Positions 10,613 through 21,790 of a stretch of DNA of 64,000 nt are shown piece after piece. Each line of letters opens with the position of its first letter. The first letter of the stretch is position 1. The stretch comes from Larix kaempferi (lineage: Eukaryota; Streptophyta; Pinopsida; Pinales; Pinaceae). The stretch covers positions 1,798,001-1,862,000 of the forward strand of contig BSBM01000637.1 of the NCBI GenBank assembly GCA_027924585.1, read 5' to 3'. Both the position numbers and the translations under genes were made by a program. The notes below the pieces were generated by a model that did not search any database, was not told the DNA's origin, and worked only from the letters and a program-made list of their open reading frames with translations.

Positions 10613-10613
10613 C

Positions 10614-12946
10614 AGAAGTTTCAAGTTTCAATTGTATTTGTTGAGGATGTTCTTGTCATTTAATGAAGAAAATTTGTTGCTTCCTGAGATGATGCTCACA
10701 AAGGAAATGTACACAAATTACAGCAAGTTCATGACCAACCTCATGTCATAGGTTTACAATGTTTTTTATCAGGAAATATTGGCGAGGGTGTTAACAGAGA
10801 TGACAGAGATGTTGCAACCTTCTCCTGAGAAGAAAATTGGAGATTGGTTTCTCTTGAAACACGGCACAGTGATCAGATTATATGGGTTTTCTCATTCTCC
10901 TTATGTACTACCAACATTTCTAACTTACTACCAACATTTCTAACTCCTAGAGCGTTTGCTCTAGAATTGATCAGGAAAAGGTTAAGGGTAGAGAATGAAC
11001 ATTTTCTAGATCATAAGAAAGCTTCAGACCATACATTCCCATCAACTGTAGGCCCATTCATCATTAAGAATAAGGCTTCCCTTTCAGCCATTGAGTGTGT
11101 GATAAGAGAAATGGGGTTTCAAATAGATTCTGTCGTCAACTATGATCCCCATCACATCATCCCCAACAGAAGGAAAGACAGTAACATAAAGGGCTTTGTG
11201 CATTTTGAGCTTGCATGTACGGTCGAGACTACTAACTTGTCAGAATATCCTAGCAAAGGCCAGATGAGTGTAGATATACAAGATGATTCCACCTCCCTTA
11301 TCCAAAAACCCACATCATCACAACCTGGAACCTCCATCTTGGTCCCAACAGTTGGAGCAATTGTTCCCCTTTCCAGTTGTTCTAAGAAATCCAACATAGT
11401 GGAAGTCATTGATGCCATGGATGTAGAAGATGAGGGCACAGAAAGAGCCACAAAGAGGAAAAATGTGGAGGAGACAGGGCAGCAGATGGTGTAGGTGAAA
11501 ACTGGTCGAGACAAGAAGAAATAGATAAAGGCCAATGTGCTTGCCTTCGAAATAAAGGAGTATGTATTTGATAAGGCAGCTACTAAGCCTGCTGCACAAA
11601 TCAAAAGTAGATCAGAGCTGTTGGATGAATATAAAGGGGATAAAGATGCGGAAGAATCAAAGTTGTACGTTGAAGTTAGACAGATCTCCAACAAAAATGT
11701 GTCCTTGGTCACTGTTAGGAGTCGTGCTCAGAACTCTTTGAATTTGGCCCTAGAAACCAAAGATAAGGCCATTGAGGTGAAAATGAACCTAGAGGGAATT
11801 CCCATTCCTGACATGATCCATCTACATAAAGAGACTGGAGATTTTATTTATGCTAAGTTGTTGAAAGCTGCATTAGAACTATCCAAATTACAATCCAGTA
11901 AGGATAAGATTGGGAATCAGCTTAGACTGGAAAAGGTGGAGAATAAATCCCACTAGGAACAAATCAAAAAGTTGCAGACATCATTGTTGGCTACTGAAGG
12001 CCAAACAAACAAAAGGGAAAGCATACAAAATCTGCTAAACGAGAAGGATAATACTATTCAAACACTAAAGAAAAAACTAAATATTCCTTCCACTCAATTG
12101 GTAGAAGCATCTGAGTTGACAGAGATGGAGAAGAAAAGAGAAGAGCTTAAAAGTGAATTAATAGATTATAAATCCAAGTTGTTGAAGTTTGAAGAGAAAG
12201 AAAAGCATTGGCAAAGGGATATGTCTCTTATAGTGGAGAGCAAGAAGAATCTAAATTCCAAAGCTGAATATTTGGAGAAGAAGTTGCAAGAGAAAGGTAA
12301 GGAGTTGGAGGGTATGATCACCTCTTCCTCCATTGAATCTGGAGATTTCTCCATTGTTCAAGCAATGGCATAGGTAAATCTGAAGGATTTAGAGCTAGAA
12401 AAGTTGCATAAGTAGAACACAGATCTGCAAACCAGAGTTTCAAAAGAAGAGCAGGAGAGGAAGACTTGGGAAGCTAAGTACCTAGAGTTACAGGTTAAAT
12501 ATGATGAATTAATGAAGCAGGCTATAGGTCAAACATCACTAGAGGAAGCAAAGCAAGTAATCTGGGATGATGTTATAGCTGAAGCAAAAAAATTAAGACC
12601 CTACCTTGATTTTATTTTAGACAAGGAAGTTGTCATCAAATTGGCCAAGTAGAGTGTAACAAAAGTGAAAGAAAAGTTGAACAGGAAGCCCATTGAATGT
12701 GCTACAAATACCATAGATTTTTCGAATGGGTTAACTGAGGATGAAGTGAAAGCAGCAAGCATAAAAGATAGATTATCTACCATTATTTGGGACAAGAAGG
12801 TGGAAAGTAAACATCAGCAGTTAGGTGCAATTCAGGACAAGAGAGACATTATGCCACACTAATTGAAGCACTTTAGAGATATGTTTGACCCTTTGTTCAA
12901 GAAAGGGCTTCCACTCTTTTGGGAAGAAGATGGTACCATGTGTTGA
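10614..12946 (+). pseudogene. Unknown coiled-coil protein ORF, decayed
   Basis: About 770 codons can be followed. Part one (10614-10925) contains GDWFLLKHGTVIRLYG and YVLPTFLT. A 20-bp tandem duplication at 10906-10945 then shifts the frame, and the rest reads in one frame to TGA 12944 through TFLTPRAFALELIRKRL, VENEHFLDHKKASDHTFP, a conserved YDPHHIIPNRRK block, an acidic/Ser-rich linker and two long heptad-like coiled coils (about 11.57-11.95 and 11.98-12.35 kb). In-frame stops are TAG at 10749, 11492, 11522, 11954, 12371, 12413 and 12650, and TAA at 12860. I recognise no cellular family. The 5' end is missing at the junction with Tat-1. It may be an antisense extra ORF of the minus-strand Tat element at 16.8-18.0 kb. 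Confidence 0.65.
10906..10945 (+). repeat. 20-bp perfect tandem duplication causing a frameshift
   Basis: TACTACCAACATTTCTAACT occurs twice in a row (10906-10925 and 10926-10945). Since 20 is not a multiple of three, it shifts the reading frame exactly where the protein signal moves from one frame to the next. Confidence 0.95.
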
Positions 12947-13977
12947 ACCTCGGATGTGTAGGTGTTGTAATGGGTTCTAAGGCTAATAAGAGAGGGTGAA
13001 AACCCAAACTGAAAGGCTTCAAAAGGCCCTGCGCAAGGACAATTATATCCTCAAACTGTTTGGAATAGTAATCTCCCATGGATACAAAGGCCTCCGCTAG
13101 CACTTGTGGGGTTTGATCCTAGAAGGATCTGTCTTCCTAAAAAGGGAAGATCAAAGTGTCCTGATTCTAAATTGGATCTAAACCTAAGTCAACTCTACCT
13201 TGAAAGAAAATCTAAGCTGAGTCAGATCTAATCTAAAAAGGGTGTATTGTTTGTGTGCAGGGTAACTTGGATTGAGTTCTAATAAGTTATTTCATCAACT
13301 TGACAGAAATGTGAAATTGAATCATTAATTCATTACTTCAAAATACAATCAGGCAATGAAAATTACTGATAATAATTCAAAGATTAAGCATATCCAAGAT
13401 TATCCTGTTGTTCTTTTTCCAATTGAAAAATCAACATGAACTTGATCATTTCTGTGAATTATTTGTAGAAATAGATAAAGATTTTAATTAAAGAAATTCA
13501 ATTAAAACGTTTAGTTACGTAGATCATGAATTAAGCCAAATCTAAATTCTATATTAATGCATTAATGATTGACTTTAAAAATCAACAGTACTAATTGATG
13601 ATTAAGATGAAGAAATCAGACATCATCAAAGAAATTTGATAACTTACACAAAGAAGATGCCAAAAGGAACTAACTTTGATTCATTGGTCTGCAAAAAATT
13701 ACATGATCACAAGTAAAACAACGTTTCTCCAGTCCTTCCCTGGAAATTATCTTCCCCCCTCTTTCCCCATGAGGCTTCTCTCCCTTTAAATAATAATTAC
13801 AAAAATGGTTACAAAGGATAGCTTTCCCATGAAAACAAGGATTTGCAAAATCAAACTATTCTAATATATCATAGTAGAGAATGGTTCATAGCGATCATTT
13901 CACAAAATTTCAAAAGATATTCATCACATAATTGCAGGAAACACCCCATAATAAACTGTGGAGGTTAACTACAATCT
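12947..13977. other. No gene recognised
   Basis: AT-rich noncoding sequence after the coiled-coil ORF. TGTTGAACCTCGG near 12941 could be an LTR end, but no partner copy is present in the window to confirm it. Confidence 0.35.
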
Positions 13978-14545
13978 ACTAATTGTCTTTGACGGACAGT
14001 AAGGGAGCTGAAAAATCTCTCTTAGAAGATTTATGATGATTGGCAATGTTCTCGAAAACTAAAAAATCGGCCACTTGTTTCTCCTTCAAAGGGATTAATG
14101 GAGTGATGGGTTCTTCATTGATTATAAAATCCTAGATAATGGTATTGTATAGATCAGGTGGCCTTTCAGTGATCTTCCTTCTCTTCTTCTATGGGAGTTG
14201 CATGCAGAAATATTGAATCTCAGGTTCTTCTTCACTATCGGTGCTTTCATCAGGAACAGCTGCATCAAAAGGTGACGACACAGGTTCTTGATATAGAAGA
14301 GGCTGAATTTCTTTCTCTTCACAACATCTGACTGGATATCTTTGAATTGTCTGCATATTGCTCACAATATAATTATCAGAGGGAAAACTTATGAAAATTA
14401 ACCAATAAGAATTCGCTATTACAGTATGGAAAACAACCAATTTCCCATGTTGAAGCCTGTATTTAATAGAGAACAATAAACATCCTAGAAATGACTGAGC
14501 ATAATGAATTGGCATGATTAAAACCTTACGGTCTGGAACTTGCAA
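13978..14545 (-). pseudogene. Unknown ORF, minus strand, with two amber stops
   Basis: 118 open codons run from 14545 to 14189, and the same frame stays open to 13978 apart from two TAG codons. The first part is hydrophobic and possibly membrane-associated (around FLGCLLFSIKYRLQHG and ANSYWLIFISF). The second is acidic (DESTDSEEEPE) and then basic (KKRRKITERP). I do not recognise the family. It lies between the coiled-coil ORF and the minus-strand Tat integrase and could be another element-borne ORF. Confidence 0.4.
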
Positions 14546-14898
14546 TTATCAAATCTGAATTGAAGTGACGCACATCATGCGTCAACAGGGATCGAATTAA
14601 GAAGGATAAGATTGCAATAATTCACGTATGATTAATGTCAAATCTTAACGCTCAATCAATTACAAATTATTTGAATCAATGATTATCAGTTCAGAAGTGG
14701 TCGCAGATGAAAATCTCAGTTTAAAATATGATTGCAAATCAAAAATGGTGGAGAAAAATGGAGAACCGAAATGATTATTCAAAACAAAAACAATCCAATA
14801 TCAACCACAGGATCGAGGAAAATCAACGGTCAAGATTAAACATGCAAGATGCGGAAGAAAAGTGTGGAAGGTTTATTTTGGACATGCATGGTCCTTCC
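14546..14898. other. No gene recognised
   Basis: AT-rich stretch with no coding or structural signal that I can support. Confidence 0.35.
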
Positions 14899-15195
14899 CA
14901 CAATCCGCAATCCGCAAGTTATGGGTTGCGGGATCACAACTCTAAACATCAAACAAAAATTCCCCGCAATTTGTAATTTGCAGATTGTGGGTTGTAAAGC
15001 ACAAAATTTAAATTAAAAGGTATTCTAGCAATCCGCATTGCGGGTTGCAGGTTGCAGAACAAGCAACCGCAATTATTAGGAAAAAAATTCCGCATCCGCA
15101 ATCTGCATTGCAGGTTACAAAACAAGCAACATTTCAAAACCAGAAAATCAAGATCCCACAATCCGCAATTTGCGGGTTACGGAATTGCAGGTTGC
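14899..15195. repeat. Five palindromic units, ~53-70 bp apart
   Basis: Units pairing (A)ATCCGCAAT with its near reverse complement ATTGCGGGTT occur near 14901, 14962, 15028, 15091 and 15157. Each can fold into a short hairpin. Examples are CAATCCGCAATCCGCAAG with GGGTTGCGGG (14901-14932) and ATCCGCATTGCGGGTT (15030-15047). Intervening sequence is A-rich. Confidence 0.65.
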
Positions 15196-16789
15196 AAAAG
15201 AACTGACTTTTGGGGGAAAAAACCTGTGCTTTCCACAAGTCTGAAAAACAAACAAAATCAAGGGTATTTTCAAAAAGGAAAAATTACTAACTTGATCAAA
15301 TCGACAAAAAGAGATTAAAGCATGACAAAAAACCCCAAAATAACCAAGGATTTTAATCATTTTCTTTGCATATAAAAATTTGGGGCTCCCATGTTTTGCA
15401 GAAAACATGGGATCTGTTGTACCTACAACAAATGGAGACTGGCTGGGAAGAACCAGTTATCTCTGAAAATGAAACCTATAATTCAAGGAAGACATGTCAG
15501 CAAGCTTGATATTTTAACATGTTATTTACAAAATGTTCTCATAGAATACAATCAAAATAGAAAAGTTAGTCATATGATTGATATATCCCCTTCCATAACC
15601 AATTAATGATGATGTTCATATGACAAAGCAGTCTTAGAAGTAATCAAGAATCCTTTACCATTATGCAGTCATGTGAAGGAAATTTATGATGAGCCTTAGA
15701 ACAAACCTAGAGCCATTTTGGGTTACCAAGTCCCTAATCACCTTGACTTTATTAATTATTTACTTATGCACAAACATATTACAAACTATATTTTTTTTTT
15801 TCTTTTCTCCTTTCTTTTCTCTTTTTTTTTTCTTTAAATATACAAACAATACATTTGTTGATACAAGGCTATTTCCCTAACTTGGTGATCAAATATTGGC
15901 AACACCATTCACAAACCTGATCTGGAAACTAAACAAGCTAGCTCAGTAAGGAGACTCCCTGTCTTTTAGCTTTTGACACTAGAAGGAATTACCATGGCTT
16001 GGTGACCATAAGTGGTAATTTCAGTCCAAAATCAGACCCATGATCATGGTAGGGATGGCTTGTAATAAGACCCCCCTTGTCCTTATATACAATAGATTGT
16101 CTTTCAAAGGAAAACAAAGTTTATTAGTGCATAGATTACAAGACACTACCATGGATTGGTGACCATATGACAACAATGTTACTCACCGATGTTTTGTAGA
16201 TGATGAATGGACCGACCTGTGATAGCATCTTCCACCTTCCATCAATGGCTGAAAGTCATCCCCCAAGTTTGGTGGCTTGATGTGGAGATGGCATTCCACT
16301 TAAACATATATGAACATAACGGGTTGGCTTTTGATAAGACCCCCCATCTTGCAATCTATAATTATTAAGGTAAATTATGTTCAAGGTGATCAGAATGGGA
16401 TCGATAATAGTTAAGGCTGACAAGGCTATAAATATATATTTCCATTCACTAATGAAACATAAGGCAAGGAAACTAATTGCTTCCTTAACTTCAATTAACC
16501 AAACAAAACATCCATAAAGATATTTTATATAGGTGGGAAGGTATCAATCAAGGCTTTGCAAATTATGACTGTTTTGATTTCATAGAAAACATTTTCAACT
16601 ACAAGCTAAGAGGAATAAAAGCTGACATTGTTTACCTTAAAAATTCAGACTCAAATTATCCTGAGACATATTGATCAACAACCTTCACCAAAAGGTGTAA
16701 GCATTAGTAAAATATGAAAGCCCGTGTATAAAGGAAAGAAAACCATAATGAAAATAAAGTAGACAAAGCAAACAAACCACACTTTATGT
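15196..16789. other. Noncoding; polypyrimidine tract and repeated short blocks
   Basis: No gene was found. A T/C-only tract runs at about 15788-15834. Two blocks recur: ACCATGG(C/A)TTGGTGACCATA near 15991 and 16148, and GATAAGACCCCCC-like sequence near 16060 and 16335. These could be the 3' untranslated region of the minus-strand Tat-2 element; its PPT and LTR were not located. Confidence 0.4.
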
Positions 16790-17990
16790 ACAGTAAGTGA
16801 ATCTACTCAATCAAACAAAGTACTTTTTGAGCAATTGCACATTGATTGGGTAGGTGTCTATGATACCCTCCAGTGTCTACAACCAAACAGTACTAGGACC
16901 AATATTTTCTGTAACAATGAATGGTCCTAGCCAAAGGATTTGGAACTTAGTATAATCATTCTTGTCCTTGTGTTGCTTATCCCACTTCAACACTAAGTCC
17001 CCCACAGTAAACTACCTGTCAGATGAGGAATTCTCATCAAACCACCTCTTTACTAGCTGTTGGTGTTGATACAGCTTGTTTTTGGATGTCTCCCTATCTT
17101 CTTCCAGCTTGAGTAACATATCAATTTTGTGCTGAAGTGGGGAAGAATCATCCTCTTGTATAGACTGTGTCAACTGCAATGGAGGAATGATGATGTTGGA
17201 TGGCAAGATAGACTCCTTACCATAAACTAAACAGTAAGGGGAATTTGCTATGGCTGCCTTTGGGGTGACCCGATCTGCCCAAAGAGCATTGTATAACTGG
17301 GTATGGCAATCTTTATGATGAGTAGAAACTGTCTTCTTTAAGATATTTATCAAGTTTTTGTTGGAAGACTCTGGTAATCCATTCCCTTGTGGATAATAAT
17401 TGGCAGAAAACTTTAGCTTTTTCCCTTTTTTAAGGGCATACTGTGTAAGATCAATGGAAGAGAAATAGGATGCATTGTCAAATGTTAAAAGTTCAGGAGC
17501 ACCTAGTGACTATTTGGCTTTCAAGGAATGATATCACTTGGTTGGTGTTACATTATCTGAGGGGGACTGCCTCCACCCATCTGGTAAAGTAGTCGGTAGC
17601 TGTTAAGATATACTTGTGCTGCAGGGAGAAAACAGGATTGATGGGTCCAACAAAATATAGTCCCCATTGCTGAAATGGAAACTGAACAGACACTGGCTAC
17701 AAATGAAAGGCAGGTTTTTTTACTTTACCAGCACTCTTCTGTCATGCTTCACATATTCTGACATATGAATATGCATCTTTGAACAAAGTAGGCCAGTAGT
17801 ATCTTTCCCTGAGGATCTTATGTGTAGTGGTCTCCCTTGAAAAGTGCCCTCCTGCAGGTCCTGCATGAAATTGCAAAAGAATATGATCAGTTTCTTCTTT
17901 TTCTAAACACCTGAGAAAAACACCATCATAATTCTTCCTAAATAAAACGCCATCTATGAATTGATAAGGAGAATCCTTCAACCTTAAAGC
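16790..17990 (-). pseudogene. Ty3/gypsy integrase remnant (Tat-2, minus strand)
   Basis: Reading leftwards from 17990 there is an H2C2 zinc finger with the His pair (FHAGPAGGHFSRETTT) and YYWPTLFKDAYSYV. Then come QWGLYFVGPI and the core Asp in ILTATDYFTRWVEA (about 17590). The C-terminal half is the 113-codon block at 17353-17012 (YNALWADRVTPKAAI, YCLVYGKESILP). The last ~200 bp encode the tail with WDKQHKDKNDYTKF. Multiple stops and indels break it. It closely resembles the + strand Tat-3 integrase at 28.4-29.4 kb, so the two are the same lineage in opposite orientation. It is cut at 18.0 kb where the Tat-3 LTR begins. Confidence 0.85.
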
Positions 17991-18018
17991 TCTGTGTTTT
18001 TTAAATATTCATTGACGC

Positions 18019-18829
18019 ATGTAAAAGGAAGTTAAGCCTACTTGTTAGCTTTTGTTGTTTCTGTTGTAACTAATTTTCAAGGGTGATGGACCTATCTGTA
18101 TAGGTTTCATCACAGTTATAATAAATTTCAGTTAGGGTGACTAGAGCCTGAGGGTTGTCTGCTCCTATATAATCATATGTAATAGAGAAGAAAAAGGGTT
18201 GGAACCCTTGAGACTTGAGTTTTGTGTTTGAGATCCATCTTTAATAAAATTACAGAGTGCCGAGGCTGGAATTTTTGCAGAGATTCCTGTGTTATTTACT
18301 TTATAGTCTGTACCTTCTTTCCTCATGTGCATGTGTTCCTTGTTACCTATTCCATTTTGTTATATTTTTCATATCTGAAATAATTGTTTGATAGTGCAAA
18401 ATTCATACATGTATGCTCTGTCTATTGGTTTCAGATGTTCACAAAATCTTGTATACTAAAGTTAGCATTGGATTCATCCTTGTTAGATGCCCATGTTAAT
18501 GGATTGTTCTTCATTTCTTCTTTATCACCAGACAACAGCATTTTGACTGTAAATAAGTAACTACCTTGCCTTTGTTATAAATTTCCATGCCATAGCATTG
18601 TAATTTGATATATTTGTTATTTTGACTCCACTACACAATGAATGCTTACCTTGTTTCAACCAAACAACAAATCTGATTTTAATTCTTATTCGTATATCTG
18701 ACCTTGTTAAACAGTCAGTGAGAGATCCCTCTCTGGGAAGAAGGAAGCCATCTCTCTTTACCTAGCTTGGTTTTCTGTTTACCTTGAAATGTCTTTTTTA
18801 CAACCTGAGGTACATTTTGAGTGCCAACA
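18019..18829 (+). repeat. 5' LTR of Tat-3 (boundaries approximate)
   Basis: The right end is set by CCAACA at 18824-18829 followed by the primer-site-like sequence. The left end is a guess (TGTAAAAGGAAG, 18019) placed where homology to the minus-strand Tat-2 stops. A TATA-like CCTATATAATC lies near 18163 and an AATAAAA polyadenylation-like signal near 18242. No second copy is in the window to confirm it. Confidence 0.5.
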
Positions 18830-18832
18830 TAA

Positions 18833-18852
18833 TTAGCGCCATTGGCAGGGAG
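18833..18852 (+). promoter_or_regulatory. Probable tRNA primer-binding site of Tat-3
   Basis: TTAGCGCCATTGGCAGGGAG resembles the TGGCGCCGTTGCC-type primer site used by Athila/Tat gypsy elements, with several substitutions. It lies four bases after the inferred LTR end. Confidence 0.5.
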
Positions 18853-19173
18853 AGAAAGTTGTATTGTCCCTGGGAGAAACGACAAAGAGTTCTAGGTTTC
18901 AAGGAGAGAAGGATTTCTGTGGGAAAACAGACATTCTAACATATTCAGAAGGTTGTACATTTTCCCTAATGACTCCACGTTGATTTCCAAAGGAGGTTTC
19001 AAAAGGCATCCTGGCCTCTAGAAGGATCCACACAAGAGGTAATCCTAATTCTGAAATTTTACAAGTGTGGAAAACCGAGAAAGTTTGTTTAGACATCGAA
19101 GTGGAAAAGAAAAAGCTAGCACTTCTAATATTGAAAAGTTTTTTTATCTCAAGAGTATTATGGTTTTCAGGAT
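18853..19173 (+). other. Leader of Tat-3
   Basis: Noncoding stretch between the primer site and gag. Nothing else was recognised. Confidence 0.5.
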
Positions 19174-20560
19174 TTGGATTTAGAAGTAAGTATTATAAGG
19201 TCTTTATTGAGGTCAAAATCGGAATCATACCTAAAGCAAACAGAAATCAATCCAAATAGGCTTGAATCATACTCGTTAGATCCCTTGTGGCATATCTTGG
19301 AAAACACTGTAAAGGTTGAAGGAGGTAACCCTCATTTTCAAACTTCTCAACCTCATACTACAAACCTTGCTCATAATACTCCTCAAAATCCTCCTCAGAA
19401 CCCTCCTGTACCACAGAATCCACCTAGACCAATGGTAGCTAGGTTTGCACCCTTAGCTTTGCCAGCTGCTTTGCATGATCTCCATCAGAATTACTCACAG
19501 ATAATTTCTTTATATGATGGAGATGGGAATTTTACAGCAAGATAGCATATGGATAGATTTGAAGATTTCATTGACCTAGAAGAAGTATATCATGATGATG
19601 TGAAAATGAGGTTATTTGCTCAAAGTTTGTCAGGAGAGGCAAAGAGATGGTTTAAGGATTTACCAGCAGCATCTATCCTTACCATTGAAGCTTTTCAGAC
19701 CCTGTTTTTGGATAGGTGGGAGGAAAACAAGAGTCCCTTACAAATATTATCTCAATATGACCATTTAAATAAAGTAAACATTGAGTCTATACATGAGTTT
19801 TCTAGCCAATTTATGAAGGTATACAACTCTATTCCAGCTGATATTAAGCCTTTGGAAGGTGCTGCTAAACTTCATTATGCAGATGCCTTTGATGGATATT
19901 TTTCATGTATGTTGAGAGAGAGGAAGTTAGCTACTTTTTCAGCTATGTTAAAAGATGCTCTAGAAAAGAAGCAGATAAGAAAAGACCAGAAAACCAACCA
20001 ATCACTTCTGCTTCTTCCTTTGCAACTAATGTTAAGTTTGAAATGATCATGACGACTAGGGAGAAATTGATGGATAGGTTAGCCCTAGATAATAGGCCAC
20101 CTAATAGAGATCCAACTGAAAATCAAATAAGGAATCCAAATTTTAGGAGACCGCTTCCTCAAAGAAACCAAATAAATCCTGAAGATCAACAGATAAGACC
20201 ACCATTCCCATAAAATTTGGTTGATGAGGAAGGACAAGAAGACCAAATGGATGACCAGATTCATCACTTTGATGACGCTAATTCTAAAATATAATTAACT
20301 GAAAAAGAACATAATTTCTTCCCCTAGGAAGATGATAGTCCTGTTTCAGAGCTAGATTCAAAACAATATTAGAGAGGATATCAGAATTCCATTGATGATT
20401 TTCAAAGAAAATTAAAGCTGAGAAATCATGATGTAATAACAAATAAAATAAAGCCTAGTCCAAACTAGCTTTCCAACACCCAACAGAATTCAAAAAAAAA
20501 CAAAAAGAAAAGCAAAAAGATGCTACTATACAGAAAAATCCAGAAAATAAAGAGCACCAG
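19174..20560 (+). pseudogene. Tat-3 Gag
   Basis: A Pro-rich N-terminus (NTPQNPPQNPPVPQNPPRP) precedes the retrotransposon Gag domain: FEDFIDLEEVYHDDVKMRLF, GEAKRWFKDLPAASI, LFLDRWEENKSPLQILSQ. This protein would form the particle. TAG at 19543 sits where Gln is expected. Around 20000 the frame shifts, and the Gln/Asn/Pro-rich tail after it contains further stops (TAA 20211 and more). No zinc knuckle is visible. Confidence 0.82.
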
Positions 20561-20581
20561 TCAAAAGAAACTAAAAAATAA

Positions 20582-21380
20582 ATGCCAATTGATGTAGATA
20601 GACAAGTTTCATCCTTCAATTTGAAGTCAGAGTTATCTAAGGTTAAGATTTCCATCCCCTTTAATGAGTTGTTGAGGAACAATGAGTACAGAGAAGAAAT
20701 TATTAAAATGGTCAAGAACCAAGGTGATCCTCGGCCATATATTTTAGAAGTAACAGATGATTCTCCCACTATTGTCTTTCGGCCTAAAATTGAAGATACA
20801 ACTGATGAAGAAGTTCCCCCATTTTATCTAAGTTTGAATATCCATGATATGATTTTGCACAATGCCATGCTAGATTCTAGTGCATCTCATAATCTAATGC
20901 CAAAAACAATAGTGTAAAGTTTAGGATTGGAGGTTACTAGGCCTTATAAAGACCTGTATTCTTTTGATTCTAGAAAGGTCAGGTGTCTGGAATTGATAAA
21001 GGATATGGTGGTAACGCTTGCACAACTTCCAGCCAAAAGCATTGTGATGGATTTTGCAGTAGCTAATATTCCTGCAAAGTTTGGTATGTTGTTATCAAGA
21101 TCTTGGGCATCAAAATTAAAGGGAACTATGCAAATGGATTTGTCATATGCCACTATACCTTTGTTTGGAGGTAACAGAAGGTTATACAGAGAGAAGAGGT
21201 TGGAATATGTAGTCAGCAGTAAGGATAAACCTAAAAACCACCCTATTTATGTTGTTGATACTGATTTGGGATCTTCTATATTTTTCAATGATGGACCACA
21301 CAATGATCCTGAAGTTCATGTACAGATTGAAGTTGAGGAGGATGAGGAACTTGCAAAAAGACATGAAGCCTTGGAAAAGA
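20582..21380 (+). pseudogene. Tat-3 aspartic protease region
   Basis: The frame reads FLSLNIHD-like sequence and the active site MLDSSASHNLMP. The catalytic Asp (20873-20875) is retained, but the usual DSG(A) reads DSSA. FDSRKVRCLELIKD and the flap/hydrophobic VANIPAKFGMLLSRSWASKLKGT follow, the typical second half of gypsy proteases. A TAA at 20915 interrupts between the two halves. The protease would process the polyprotein; the Gly-to-Ser change would probably impair it. Confidence 0.75.
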
Positions 21381-21389
21381 AACAAAATG

Positions 21390-21790
21390 AAGAAGGATTG
21401 CAGACTATGTACTTTGATGGGTCTCTAAGTAAAAATGGGGTTGGGGCAGGTGTTTGGATTATATCTCCAGCCAGAGTGTTTAAAGCTTTGTCTTATAAAT
21501 TGACTTTTGAATGTACAAATAATGTGGTTGAATATGAGGCTCTGTTGCTGGGTTTACAGGCCTTGAAATATATGGGGCAAAAAGAGAATAGAAGTATTCG
21601 AAGACTTAGAGCTTGTGGTAAATTAGGTGAATGATAGTTACCAAACCAAACATCCCAGAATGTGATCATACAGAAATGAGGTTTGGGACATGTTTGGAAA
21701 TTACTTTGTAGAGCACAAAATACGTGTGGTTCCCAGAATGGACAATTAGGTAGCAGATTCTTTGGCTACAACTCCTAGCGGTTTCAAGGC
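21390..21790 (+). pseudogene. Tat-3 extra (archaeal-type) RNase H, placed before RT
   Basis: MYFDGSLSKNGVGAGVWII supplies the first Asp (about 21413). CTNNVVEYEALLLGLQALKY supplies Glu. After a frame change near 21585, the sequence retains an acidic/VNQV-like region and DSLATTPSGF. In-frame TAG codons occur at two expected Gln positions (before VNDSYQ and before VADSLA), plus one TGA. The GAGxW and NNxxEYEAL signatures match the second RNase H of Tat elements. Its position between protease and RT differs from Tat-1, where the analogous domain follows integrase. Confidence 0.78.
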
